A stretch of DNA of 64,000 nt from Pseudevernia furfuracea (GCA_022315425.1 JAIUPT010000041.1:310001-374000), one strand, 5' to 3'; counted from the stretch's first letter, positions 9,850 to 22,258 are shown. Translations and numbers: made by a program. Notes: generated by a model not told the origin, from the letters alone.

Positions 9850-12653
9850 TCACGTCGCAACGTTTTCCAGTATCCTGCAGTAGTTCCCGGGGAATACACC
9901 CTTCCTCCCACAATAGACACCCAGAAACCAATCCCCATTGATGTCCTCACATTCTCGTATCTCGGCACCCTTCGGGAACGCAAGCTCATCGTCCACACCC
10001 TCTTGCGGCCAATACGACCACATTGCTAGCACACGCATACCCACACCCCCATTAGGTGGGTACTTCCCGCCGGCCAGGTCATTGGGATGCGGCGTGGAGC
10101 CACTGGAGCTTCTGCCATTGACGGCTTTCGACATCGTCTTCGCTTGTGTCCGCTGGGTTTCGTCTCGCCAACGCCACACCTTTCCCTCCGAGTCTGTCGT
10201 ATCGTTGAGTGCGTGGCCACCTACAAGGTCTTCGAGGACAATACGTCTTTGGCCCTGGACAGAATCTTCAAAGCCGATGACAATCATCCTGTGACCATTG
10301 GGACAGCGGCGCCAGCCTCTGGGTCCATTCTCAGCATTGATCCTTCCGGTTTTGACGAGCCGGAGGTAGCAGGTGGTACAGATATCGTAGTCGCCGTCGT
10401 TGCATTGGGGACAGTGGAAGCGAGTAGTAGATGGCGGAATGGGATAGGTGCAAATGTCGCATTTGGTTCTGAATGTGAGGGGAATGTGCGATTCGTCCAA
10501 AGGCTCTTCCGTTGATTGAGGCTGGGAGGTTATGAAGGGGGTAAAAGTAGTTGAAGAGACGTGCTGTGTAGTATTAGACGGTCCGGAGTCGATGGGGTTC
10601 GTAGACATTGGATAAGAAGCAGGGAGGAGTGGGTGTATGCAGCAATTGCCCTGATTCACGCAAGCATTGCAATAACCCCATTCACCATCGTTGCAGACCT
10701 CGCATTCCCAAAAGCACTCAGGTGTAAAGGTAGCACAGTTGGAGCAGAAAGGGCCTGACCGAAGACGTTTGCTTGGATCTGATGTTGTCATAAATCTTTG
10801 CTCAATCCCATTCGTGGACTGACAGCTCTCGGATGGAGGATTTAGATATCGATGACCAGTGAGAATGTGAGGCAATGGATGTTCTGGTGGGTAGCCAGCC
10901 CCCGAAATTGATTTTTTGTCCCATTGAACCATCGCGTTATGGCCAAAGCCGTACCAATGGAGACAACCCCGTCCAAGACGCCAGCAGCGAAGGCAAAGGT
11001 TATACCTACCTTCGATGCATTGATCGCAATTCATATGTAACTCGTGCTCCATATTGACTTTGCCACATCTCTCACAAGAAACGGAGGGTTCTGGATATGT
11101 GACCTGTGCTATTGATGGAACCGGAAGTTCTGCCAGCGGTTGGGAAGTGGAGACTGCAGCCGCTACCCGTGGCTCATTTGGCTCCCTGCCTGGTAAACGA
11201 GGACTGTCAGATTGGCGAGAAACATGCTGATTGTTTTGGTCAACGGCCCTAGGTGAGTCTGAAGTTGATGTTCGTGGGGCTGACACCACAATGTTTGTCG
11301 GATCTGTTGTCCGCCTACCGCCGTTTGAAATGTTCCTTGGGCGAATTCTTTGGTTTGAAGAATTTTGAGGTCTGGCAGACAGGTCAGTAGCTGACCGCGT
11401 TGCTGGATGAGAACTCTGCGGTCTGTTCGATAGATCGGTAGCTGACCGCGCCGCTTGCCTCTGCGTCTCCGAAGCCGTCCGTGAGCTAGACGAAGGGGGT
11501 GTTGGCGAAGTTTGCCGCCTAGTCTCGCTGGATGTCCTGCGCCTGTGTCCCTGTCCTGTAGGATAGGCCTCCAAAAGATGCGGTCTCGAGACTGGTGGAT
11601 GAGAAGAATGCGTTGTCTGATCAGTCGGGTTGGGAGACCTGCCTGGCCTCCTCTGTTGTCTTAGCTCGTTCGAATCTGATCTCTGCCCGTGCGAATTAGA
11701 GACTCTTCGATGTTCAGCTCGACTATCCTGACTCCTAGACATCCTCCCATGCCGCCTTCTGTAAGCCTCAGCGATCTTCTCACTAAGCTCATCCTCTTGC
11801 CCAACGTCAACGTTGTTCAGGTCAATCCCATCCAGTATCCCCTCATCCATAATCTGCCTCAGGATCTCCTCTTCCATCTCCGACGAGTCTAAATCGCTGG
11901 TGCTCAGTAAAGACCGTAGACTAGACTGGTGCCCAATCCGTCTTGCCTGATTTGCAGCATCCGCCGCAGAAGAGGGCCTCGCGGTTTCCTCACCACCACC
12001 ACTGCTTGACCGTCCCTCTCTGTCTCTTCTTTGTTGCCTAACGTCTTCATCCCTCGCGTCTCTTGCTCCATCTCTTGCTCGATGCCTAATACCCCTCTCG
12101 TAAGACCCCGATCCTCTAATTCCCACTTCTCTCAAACTCATCTCTCTCACCTCATCTACCATCCTCCTATCCTCGGCCTGATCACTACTTTCTCTCCTCC
12201 TCCTAATCCTCGGCAGCACATTCTCTCCTGGGGTATACTTGCTTTTGATCTCCTCTTTCTCTTCCTTATCTCTGGCTCTGCTAGGATTGGCTTGTAGATA
12301 CATATCCAGCAACGTAGTGACCTTCGCATCTGGCCTGGTATCACGCACAGGTGCTCGACATGACGGGCACGAGACTGGGTTTGGGTTCGAGGATGATGCT
12401 CTAGAGGCTTGCAATGCGAACCATTCTTTGAGGCAGAAGCCGCAAAAGGTGTGGAGACAGTCGAGAAGAGTGAGGGGTTGGTGGAGGACTTGCATGCATA
12501 TCTGAAAGCAGAGAACGTAACATTGTCAGCGCCTGCGTTACTTTGAGTTGTGGGAGCCATGCGCGCATGTCAGGACTGTATATGAAGACTCACAGAGCAT
12601 GTCAGCTCCTTTTCGAGGTCGAGCAAGCCGCCGCTTTGTGCAACATCGGCCAT
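9850..12653 (-). CDS. RING-type E3 ligase candidate with ZZ-like zinc fingers and C-terminal SH3 domain
   Basis: Exon 1 (12653-12594, 20 codons) joins exon 2 (12501-9850) over a 92-bp intron, giving 903 aa. The short first exon is essential: it supplies Cys19 of a complete C3HC4 RING finger (C19, C22, C35, H37, C40, C43, C65, C68). Residues about 85-450 are Arg/Ser/Pro-rich and disordered. Three Cys-rich modules follow, at about residues 470-510, 590-630 and 690-730, each of the CxxC...CxxC...CxxC type resembling ZZ fingers (CERCGKVN, CSNCATFT, CDICTYPIP). The final 60 residues form an SH3 domain (VLAMWSYWPQEGVDDELAF, then GVFPGNYC). RING domains recruit E2 ubiquitin enzymes and SH3 binds proline-rich partners, so a scaffolded ubiquitin ligase is likely. 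Substrate unknown. Confidence 0.85.
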
Positions 12654-13326
12654 GGCTAATGAACCAACCTGTGCGATCTTATGTACCCTATATGGGTCGC
12701 AAGTTGTATATCCAAGATCTCCAACGATTATAAACCTTTCGAGACGTCTGTTTCACGCATGTTGCCCCGAAGTCAAGTGAGGTAGGAGTTTCGCTTCCCT
12801 TGCATTGAGTCTACTCCTTTTGTCGGTATAGTCTACACTAGCCACATGATAGGATTTAGATGCATGACATTTGTTTTTCAGAAAATGAAGGATCGATTAT
12901 CTTGTCTACTGACATTATTTATATACATCCTTTCCAGTATTTTGCTCGCCTCTCAACAGTCACACAACCTCTTGATCTTTCAGTAATTTGACTTGCAAAC
13001 AATTATTCCTATGCCGTGACCCAGACAGCTACGTAGGAAGAATCTCCTGATGGCTAGCATCCGCGGAAGAACCATGAAATTACTCATCTTCCTTGACCTT
13101 AAGACCGTCCTGGCCAGTCTATTCATATGTTAAGAATTAGCGGTGAACAGTGATCGAAGAAACTCTTAGCGCCACACTAGCGGCAAAACGTCGGGAAATC
13201 GCTTGGTAAAATCTGGGGAAACCAGCCGAGGTTCAATTAAATTGACTGAGGTACGGAGTCAGAGACAAATTCTCGTGGCTCACTCTGGAATGATCCCTAC
13301 ATCTCGCAAACAGAAATTCTTTCATC
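12654..13326. other. Divergent intergenic region, RING gene / carrier gene
   Basis: This 673-bp gap between two divergent starts must contain both promoters. It is fairly AT-rich. No convincing ORF, RNA gene or repeat was seen. Confidence 0.6.
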
Positions 13327-14937
13327 ATGGCGCAAGTTTACAATAGCCAGCTTGTAAAGGCTCTGAGTAAAATTAATTACCTTAGAAAACGTCACTGACA
13401 AGAGCCTTAGGATGCCTTCGATCTCTACCACAAAACCCAAGAGTCCCCGGAAAAAGTCCCATCTATTCTCGGCGGTCCAGCTCTACCAGCCCTCGGCCAT
13501 GCCATCGCTGGCTCAACCGGGGCGGCGATCTCGAACGTCTACACGTATCCACTCGCCCTCATCATCACTCGGCTCCAAATCCAACGACAACTCCGCAAGA
13601 ACGCCAATTCGCCCCACTCAGAGGAGTATAAGTCTATTCGAGATGCTTTTCAGAAGATATACACTAGAGAGGGCGGCCTCAACGGTTTCTACGATGGCGT
13701 CGTCTCAGATACCTCAAAGACAATTGCCGACTCTTTCCTGTTCTTCTTGGTCTACAACTTCCTCCGTCAGACTCGAATACGGTCCTCGAAATCATCTAGC
13801 AAGCATTTCCCCGTCATAGACGAACTGAGCGTGGGCTTCCTGGCTGGTGCCTTCTCAAAATTTCTGACGACGCCCTTTGCGAACATAGTCACCCGAAAGC
13901 AGACGTCTTCAATGCTCTCCGGTCGAGATGCGGGCAAAGACACAGATCAAGGCTCATTGCGCTCAATCGCTTCGCAGATTCGGGCAGAGAAAGGCGTGCA
14001 AGGCTTTTGGTCAGGCTATTCGGCTTCTCTGGTGCTCACCTTGAACCCGTCTCTCACTTTCTTCTTCTTCGAAGCGTTCAAGCGCACTCTTCTTCCGCGC
14101 AGTCAACGCCAGAGTCCCTCACCGCAGGCGACCTTCTTACTGGCTGCGATCAGCAAAGCCATGGCATCAACGATAACCTACCCTTTCTCGCTAGCTAAGT
14201 CACGTCTACAGTCCTCCTCTGGCCTCGATAGCCAGGAAACCTCGTCCACTGTTAAGCTGGAAGGCACCTATGCACCTAAGAAAGCGCCAAGCAACGTCTT
14301 CACTGTGATTCTACGAATCGCCGAGACCGAGGGCCTCAGCGCTCTATATGAGGGTCTTGGGGGCGAAGTAATGAAAGGCTTTTTCAGTCACGGAATCACA
14401 ATGATCGTGAAGGAAGCAGTCCACAAACTTGTCATACAACTTTACTACAACATTCTGAAGATGCTCAAGAAGTATCCAAGCCCACAGGAACTAGCGGGTT
14501 CCGTGAAAGGACAAGCAGCGCAGGTGGCAGAGAATGCTGCAGACCTGGCAGGACCGGCGAAGGAACAATCCGGCCGAATGGCAGAAGCTATTAGGGAATC
14601 CGCCGGGTCCACAAAAGAGCAAGCAGGGCGAATGGCAGAGAACGTTGGGGAGCGCGTCAAGCGGGCAGCCATCAGTGCTAAGACACAAGCGGGCCCTGTG
14701 ACAGATAATTTCGGGAATTGGACACATGAAACGGTGGCCCGCGCGAAGATGCAAGCGGGGCAGTTGACGGATGGCCTTGGAGATTGGACACAAGGGGCTG
14801 CGGCGAATGTGGCCGAGAATCTGGGTGAGCGGAAACAGCAAGCCGTTGATATGGCCAAAGATGGAATGAAAGCGGTGAAGGGAAAGGAGCCAAGAGCTGG
14901 CGACGGAGGCCAACGACAGGCTAAAGAAGACGAATGA
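13327..14937 (+). CDS. Mitochondrial-carrier-family protein (peroxisomal type) with LEA-like helical tail
   Basis: A six-helix membrane carrier, probably moving nucleotides or cofactors across an organelle membrane. Proposed exon 1 is 13327-13353 (MAQVYNSQL), then a 57-bp intron (GTAAAG donor, CTGAC branch, TTAG acceptor) and exon 2 13411-14937, giving 517 aa. The first exon is inferred from phase. Three repeats are visible with carrier signatures YPLALIITRLQ, TPFANIVTRKQ and YPFSLAKSRLQ. None has the usual acidic residue at the third position, as in PMP47/Ant1-type peroxisomal carriers. After the carrier domain (about residue 360) comes a tail of about 155 residues built of loose repeats such as AGPAKEQSGRMAE and AGSTKEQAGRMAE. 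These are Ala/Lys/Glu/Gln-rich amphipathic helices like group 3 LEA proteins. Transported substrate unknown. Confidence 0.82.
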
Positions 14938-15457
14938 CACCTGATGAGGAGGGGACACGGCACGGATGAAGTGTTCGACGTGATGATCGAAGTATTCGAA
15001 GCCAATGGCTCATGCGAAGGTCGTTGCAAGTTGCAACAGAGAGTTCTGCCATGAGGAAGCCAAGGAGCAGGCACGGCCGTGAAAGTACTGTCACACAGCT
15101 GACAATAGGCTAGGTTAGAGACCGACTCATCAAAACAATGAGATGGGTGAAGATGAAAGCGGCAGGCGTCAGGATGCGCCACCGGCAGAGTCGGAGAAGA
15201 CGAATGGGACATGGCAGACACAGTAAAATCACGTCGGCAAGGAAGATTGGAAAACGTAGTTTCTGAGTCAAGCAGCAGTCATCATCATTGATGACAAGCA
15301 TTCAATTCATCTCAAATATCTCCAGCAAGCTAAACACATGCCCCCAAGACGCCTCCTTGGGCCACAACGCCAGTGATAATAAAGATACAGTCATGTCGAT
15401 GCCACGTCCAATCATGGCTCCCCCAGTCACAAGCAACAACACCACCACCACATCCAC
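14938..15457. other. Convergent intergenic region, carrier / histone H4
   Basis: A 520-bp gap between two stop codons. Long frames on the minus strand around 14445-15221 are shadows of the carrier's GC-rich tail. No gene or RNA seen. Confidence 0.6.
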
Positions 15458-16166
<709 letters not shown>

Positions 16167-17072
16167 GATGATAGCGTAGCTGTTGTAGTGAGGATGAACT
16201 TTTGTTGATGATGGTTTTGATGTAAAATCGTCAGTCGTCGATGATGTATTTGGTTGGGCGGGAAGAGAGGCGTTGTAAAAATTGAAAAAGGAAAGAAGGG
16301 GGGAAATGGGCGAGATTTATTAAGTACTGGCGGCTGAGCTGGAGTGATTGCGCTAAAATTTAATGGGTGATGGAAACAAACTCGACGGGCATTTCTGCCT
16401 AGCGAAAATCTGCTTTTAATGAAGCTCAGAATGCGAGCGGTCAATTCGTCACTTTGTAGGGCTGAGAATTTGGTGAGGATTTGATCTTTTAGCGCGTTTT
16501 CAAATGATGGATTACATAAGGTACCTAGTTAAGATAAGCGAGAGAACACCAATCTTTCCTCATCGCGCGCGAGCTAGGTATATAACTCTTCGCTTTGGAA
16601 ATTGGAGAAAAAAAAATCATTCGTCAAATACCTGAAGTCTCCGAAACTAGCATGAAAAATCAAACTACATTGTCAAAGGTGAAGTTGTGGGCAATTGCGG
16701 TTGACTAGAGAGCGACTTCCTCGACCAAGAGCCTTCGCAGTTCCCTACGAGTATTACGCAGACGGCATTATTAACAAGAACTGTACACTATCCGCAATGA
16801 AATGCTAGCACGGATTCTTCAACTTCAGTTTGGATGGGCTGCTGTCGTCTCCGAGAGAGATACCTGCAGATGCTACAAAGTTCAAGCAGTTGCCGAAAAT
16901 GACTTCCCCAACATCCACAATAGATCGAGAACCATCGCCCACGAGCCAAAAGCCAACCACACAGCTGGGTTAAGCCTATTTGCTAGCTCTCCTTTGACAA
17001 TGTCCGATTACATGCCGCACAGTCTAACGAAAGTTCCAGATCGCTGGATCAGTACCGCTATTGTATGTATTC
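16167..17072. other. Histone H4 promoter region and F-box 3' flank
   Basis: A 906-bp stretch holding the H4 promoter. A 96-codon plus-strand frame at 16802-17092 has no motif and overlaps the F-box gene end; I treat it as spurious. Confidence 0.5.
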
Positions 17073-18749
17073 TCATGCTTGCTCGCCGATAATAGCATCG
17101 GATCTCGTAAGCCTCCACCGTCGATAGGCCATTGTGCTGTAGTCAATCTGGCTTTGGACCACCCCAGCCGCCAAAGAGCCATTCGCGCCCTTGCTCTCAC
17201 ATTGACGAAGAAGCTCCGTTAAGTATGCCAAAGATTTCTCGATCGGGTCCTCAGGTCGTAAGCAGGGGTGCCTTAGATTCAGATTGTCACGACCGTTGAG
17301 GATGTAATTCTCCAGGTCGACCAACCGATTTTGGAGCTCCCATACGACAAGGAAGTCGCTTCCCTCAAGGTGGTTAAGATGGGTGAACTTATGGATTTGG
17401 AAGTGTTCTAAAGAGCGCAAGCCGTATTTGAAGAGTTCGACCATGGCTTGCCACGTTCCTTCGAGAAGTTCGATTGCATCGAGGTGCAGACGGCGAAGAT
17501 TGGGCATCTTAAGGAAGAGAAGCTCAATTAATTCGTGGAGATGGATGGCGAGGAAAGCGATAGAGAACGTCGTCAGCCTTTCCCAGATTCCAGATTTAGG
17601 AAAAATGAGATTGTATCGGAAAGGAGTCCGTGGTCTGTTCCAGCCAGTCCATGGCACGTTGAGCTCCAATGTCTCCAACATTGACATGTGATTGAGCAGT
17701 TCTTGCAACCCGGTCATGTTGTCGTACAATACTGGTCGAATTTGGTAATGAAAAATTACTAGGGATGATAGGCGGAGACGGAATGATTGAAGGCCAGCAA
17801 AGGTTCTACAGCCACGGGCGAGCCTGCAATTGTCTGGCCGGCTACTTTCTGCGGTTATCTCGAACGCAGAAGGTAACACCGTGCCCTCGCACTCAAATAC
17901 ACGAGGATGTTTTGATGCCATTGACAGGGCAGAGATGATCGTCCAAAAGCGCCCTGTAGAACCGTAGCTCGGATGTGAAGGTGTGTGTGAAGGTGTGCTA
18001 TCCCATCGTAGAGGTGCGACTGTGTACGGATCCCAATGTCGCCGGACCAAAGAGCCAAAGGGGCTTTTTGAGACTTTGCCACCCTCGAAATACCACCATT
18101 CACCGCTCAAGCTGACGGAGTCGAGGTGGTCAAGTTTTTGAAGCCCAGGAATCAGGACGCCAAGGAAGTCTTGATCCTGCATATGCAATCTCTCAAACAT
18201 AGCGCGCTCCACCCATTTGCGATACCCTCTTTTGATGAAGGCAAATTTCATGAACTCTTCTTCATGCTGCATGAACTCTTCTTCATGCTGCATTAGGTTT
18301 CTGTCCCGCTCTGCAGCACGAGTAGCCAGGTCCATACTAGTCATATCTGCGTTCCTGCAGTGACGGACGAACTCTTCGATTTGTGGATCTGGACTATCAA
18401 AGATTCTCCCGCTGTCAGAGTGTCTTCGGCCGTGGTGATAGTTGTCAATATACTGCACCAAACTGGCGACCTGGTTCCAAAGTCTATTATAATGTTGTGC
18501 TTCAGAGAGTTCGGTGGAGAATACAACGGCATCGTATTGAAATGTCCTCACGCATTTCCGTATGACTGGATGGTTTGTAGCACCCTCGAATGCGTCTAGG
18601 TCCTCCTTCTGCTTTGAGATGTACAGTTTGAGGAACAGGAAGCCGGCAGCACAGACTGACAAATCCTTGGAAGCAAGCCGCACATTCTTCAAGTCTCGCT
18701 TGGGAAGGTTCTGCAAGACTTGAAGAACCAGCTCCGTTGGGAGATGCAT
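17073..18749 (-). CDS. F-box protein, substrate unknown
   Basis: A single-exon gene of 558 aa. Residues 1-45 form an F-box: LPTELVLQVLQNLPKRDLKN followed by VRLASKDLS, so it probably acts as a substrate receptor of an SCF ubiquitin ligase through Skp1. The rest contains Leu-rich segments without clear repeats, as in many fungal F-box proteins of the LRR-like class. The ATG at 18749 is the first true one; the open frame extends 7 codons further up but only with TTG. A 21-bp perfect tandem duplication at 18252-18293 repeats the residues MQHEEEF in frame. Target and pathway unknown. Confidence 0.75.
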   Translation of the reverse strand: MHLPTELVLQVLQNLPKRDLKNVRLASKDLSVCAAGFLFLKLYISKQKEDLDAFEGATNHPVIRKCVRTFQYDAVVFSTELSEAQHYNRLWNQVASLVQYIDNYHHGRRHSDSGRIFDSPDPQIEEFVRHCRNADMTSMDLATRAAERDRNLMQHEEEFMQHEEEFMKFAFIKRGYRKWVERAMFERLHMQDQDFLGVLIPGLQKLDHLDSVSLSGEWWYFEGGKVSKSPFGSLVRRHWDPYTVAPLRWDSTPSHTPSHPSYGSTGRFWTIISALSMASKHPRVFECEGTVLPSAFEITAESSRPDNCRLARGCRTFAGLQSFRLRLSSLVIFHYQIRPVLYDNMTGLQELLNHMSMLETLELNVPWTGWNRPRTPFRYNLIFPKSGIWERLTTFSIAFLAIHLHELIELLFLKMPNLRRLHLDAIELLEGTWQAMVELFKYGLRSLEHFQIHKFTHLNHLEGSDFLVVWELQNRLVDLENYILNGRDNLNLRHPCLRPEDPIEKSLAYLTELLRQCESKGANGSLAAGVVQSQIDYSTMAYRRWRLTRSDAIIGEQA

Positions 18750-20188
18750 TGTGCAAGGGGGAATGTTCAATGTCGATGAAGGGTTATTCTAGCGTCAGTG
18801 AATGCTAAGCAGTGTTTTTTCCAGCGGTGGAAGAGAAGACCTCGAAGAGGGTAGGATGGTGCTTTCCTGCTTTTAGTGCTCGACAACGTTGCTACTGCTC
18901 GAGATTCTGAAGTGATGCTTACTTACACAGACAAAGGTTGCACGACAACGTCACCTTAAATTCAAACCGTGTCCTGTGACCTGTACCAGATTAGGTAGTT
19001 TGGCCCGCAGCGCACAATTGGTGATTAACACTTTACTTTACCTAACACTTATCCCTCCACTCACTCGCCCCCCCCCCCCCCCCCAATTTGACCACCCAGA
19101 ATACAGAACAGAGCTGCCACTACGGAAATACTCTCGCTTGGTTGAAACCCTCCAATCATCTTCTCTATCCCCTCGTAACACATTCATTCTCGACTCGTCC
19201 CCCCACTTCACACCGCTACAGGACGCATGGTAGCGTCAACGAAGCAGTTGTTGGAATAACCAATCGCCAATAGCTACCAGTAGTGGGATCACCGACCAGA
19301 GTGGACGGTGCGGGGAAGTAGGAAGCATCTAGCGTCCAGGAGCGTAGGAAGAGAGAGCTACCTATAGGCTATCTGGAAAATATGGAAACTCCTGCGGTTA
19401 GCCTTTCGACCAACCGGGTCGCAAGCCGCAGCGGTGGCCGTAAAGGTCAGTGTGGTGATCATCGGCTTGCTTCAACGCGAAAAGCCCAGCACGCACTCTA
19501 CGTGAAACCAATCTCGCTGCTGCGGCGTGTCAATCATTCATCAATGATGTTTCGTCGATTGCTCTTGGGCGGGTGAAGTTGGCCTGCCCGGCCCGGGAAC
19601 GCATACAGTAGTTAGCGTAATTGGCAGGCACCCATATACAGACAGGAGATATCATCTGCGGTTGGCTTGACAAGGATACTAAAGAAGCTCACTAGCTCTC
19701 CAGATTATCAGTATCAACTTCCGACTTCTGCTGGAGAACGACGGTAAGCTTTTGTCACTTTACGGATTCCATACCCGATGTCTATAGCAACAGATGGGCT
19801 ACTATTTGGCATCTGAGACACCAAAGGTCGTGCTGGCTCGACCATTCGTATTACATTCAAACATGTCACTTCATGAAGAGCCCGAACTGCGCGGAAACTC
19901 ATCTGCATATCACTGTTAACATTAAAGAGGAAAACACTTCTTTATTACCACCCTTTCCGTCTTTGAATGTCCTCTAGTCTTAGATGCATAGTGTAGCCGT
20001 TAGATCCTATGACAGCCACGAAAACCGTCTACCGCCTAAAAGATGGACATCGCTGCCCACGTCTTCAATTACCTGCGCAATTCGAGTCTATGTCGACGGT
20101 GCTGTCGACGTGTTGCCCAGTCCTCATTCCGCGGTGGGGCATCCACCACCATCTTCCACTGAAGGAATTCAGAGTCAGTATTTATCCT
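18750..20188. other. Intergenic region with poly-C tract
   Basis: A 1.4-kb stretch between the F-box start and the 3' end of a small secreted-protein gene. It contains a run of 17 C at 19068-19084. Frames at 19382-19576 and 19984-20310 show no motif. No tRNA seen. Confidence 0.5.
19068..19084. repeat. Homopolymer run of 17 C
   Basis: A perfect poly-C tract directly followed by AATTTGACC. The exact length may be unreliable because homopolymers are error-prone in sequencing. Confidence 0.9.
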
Positions 20189-20800
20189 TTAGGATGGCGC
20201 TAAAGCCAGAAGACATGTCTCAGAAGGCGGAACAAAACGATATCTGGTCCCCAAAACATGACGAAAAGGGGAGTATTGGGTCGGAAAAAATGTCTCACAG
20301 ATCTTGGTAGCATCCTTTGTCAATGAAAACCACCCAGCGAGATATGCCGGGATGGGTATGTTGTACTGTCTCAGCACGCTCACCTGGCCCATGACCTGTT
20401 CTTTTAGTACGTGTAACGCCTTGCAGGGATCTCCATTCGCGTCGGTCGGCTCATCGTCGCTGCGTTTCGACTGCCCTGATGCTGAGCTGGAGCTGCCGTT
20501 GACATTGACATTGAGAAGGGGCACTTCAGGGCATCCGGCTATTTTACGTCCGTTGGCGACAGCGAAGACGTACCCGGCTAGGTCACCAGGGACCGGGAGG
20601 TTTCTCGATTGCAGCTGCTCGATCTCAGCTAGCTGGTCGGAGATTAATATATTCGCTTGGGTGCAGGCATAGGGGAGTAGACTGGATCGGGGAACCAGAG
20701 GCGCCGAGTTGGAAATGTCGTCCATTGCGGCGTTTCGAGGTTGGGAGAGAGCGGGGGAGATAGTGATGGCAATGAAGGGGAGAATAGTGATGGACTTCAT
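20189..20800 (-). CDS. Small secreted protein with internal duplication, function unknown
   Basis: A 203-aa product beginning with a clear signal peptide, MKSITILPFIAITISPALSQ, probably cleaved after about residue 18-20. The ATG at 20800 was chosen because it puts the hydrophobic segment at the N-terminus; the frame is open 12 codons further up. The mature part has two related modules. The first reads QLQSRNLPVPGDLAGYVFAV...GRKIAGC, the second LRQYNIPIPAYLAGWFSLT...ATKIC. They are separated by a Ser/Asn-rich linker with a possible KR processing site. Five Cys remain in the mature chain. The last 30 residues fit less well and might hide an unrecognised intron. Not recognised as a known family; a secreted effector-like or cell-wall protein is possible. 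Confidence 0.6.
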   Translation of the reverse strand: MKSITILPFIAITISPALSQPRNAAMDDISNSAPLVPRSSLLPYACTQANILISDQLAEIEQLQSRNLPVPGDLAGYVFAVANGRKIAGCPEVPLLNVNVNGSSSSASGQSKRSDDEPTDANGDPCKALHVLKEQVMGQVSVLRQYNIPIPAYLAGWFSLTKDATKICETFFPTQYSPFRHVLGTRYRFVPPSETCLLALAPS

Positions 20801-22258
20801 CTTGAATGAAGGTTGGTGCAAGTCCGGTTCGTGCACCGCAGGTTTGACAGGGGATGTTTTGTTGAGGAGGACTTGCGACTGACGACTATAGAAGAACGGC
20901 GTGCATAAGAAAGCGAGTCGCGTGCTGTTGGTGGAATGGTTTTAGAAGAGTGAGCCGAAGTCGAGGCTATATAACAATGCGGATCTATCGAGGCTAGTGG
21001 GCCTACAAAAGTGTCAGTAGTGTCACATTGGGAAGTACTGTCTCATCAAAGCTTCTAATTCCAGCACGTCCACAAGCAGTGGATTTCGAAAGCTAGTGTT
21101 AAATCTTATGTTAGATCCAGTCCCTCAGTACGACTCGGAGCCAACTTGTTCATGATCTTCGATTTATGAAAGCGTCTGTGCCAGCCCAGAGGCACCAAAC
21201 AGAACGACGACCTTCACAACTGAGGGTTGGCGGAAAAGCCAAAATGACGAGTACGGATAGAGAAAAGGTACGGGCACAGCCTGACAGACGCATCACTCTT
21301 TAAAGTTCTGAAGCAACTGTGCCATCACAAAGCCATTCCAGCCAGAGAAGTCAAACTAATGCAACATCTCTAGTAGAGCAGTCTGATAGTGAACGTTTGG
21401 GAACCGAAAGTGTGAAATAATGAGTGAAGATTATAATAACGCAAACCTACTCGGATCTTGGCCTTGTGGCTTGCGAGCCTCTTGGTTTGGGGAAAACTGA
21501 CATCAGCCACACCATTTAAATCTCGTATGGATGGCACTTTGCAGGTGTTGGCGCTGATCCATTGTCGTTGATACTATGGGACGACACGCCCAAAATAGGC
21601 TTCATTATGAACAGATAGGTAACGTCACTGAATCTTCTCAAGTGATTTCATGCAGATGCCACCCTGTAATCAATCTAACTTCGCCCTCTTCATGATCCTA
21701 CAGCAATCAGGAACACTCGGGATGCTCGGTGGTAGAGGCTGCCAGGGGCCATAACACTTTGAAGACACGTCCCTGCCTTACAATCTCTCCGGACTCACAA
21801 AGTTACCGAGACGTCTCGTGCGGATTCCGTCTAGGGATCGCATGTTTTCCTGGTCTCCGGCTTGGCTCTCGCATTAAGTATGGTATACCTATCATGTTCT
21901 GGAGAAAAAAGAGGAAAATTGGCATAAGATTGATATGACAGTCCCTGCCAACGCGAGCATTAATATGCATTTTACGAACTTTTTACTTTGACCTTTTCGA
22001 TGGAAAGCGACCACAGAGGGAGTTTCTTGACCAAGAAGTCGACTGTGCCCTAGGTTGGGGTTGTGCATCAAGGATCAAAGGCCAGTAGTGGGGTGCTTCA
22101 TTTGAACAACCGCAGAGATTGCTATAATAGCACAGATCCTCTCATCCTCACTCCTCGATCGGGATGCCTCGCGCCGTCTGTTTGGTGTCTTTTTTCATCG
22201 CCAAGTAATTATGATACAAATCATCGTTGTTGACAGGAAGTAATTGATTGTGTTTCGT
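20801..22258. other. Intergenic region left of the hAT element
   Basis: About 1.46 kb with the promoter of the small secreted-protein gene at its left edge. No convincing coding frame, RNA gene or repeat was seen. Confidence 0.5.

Noticed and set aside
14445..15221. 258-codon minus-strand frame rich in Pro, Ser and Cys
   Set aside because: It lies antisense to the carrier's repeated GC-rich tail and shows no domain; a shadow frame.
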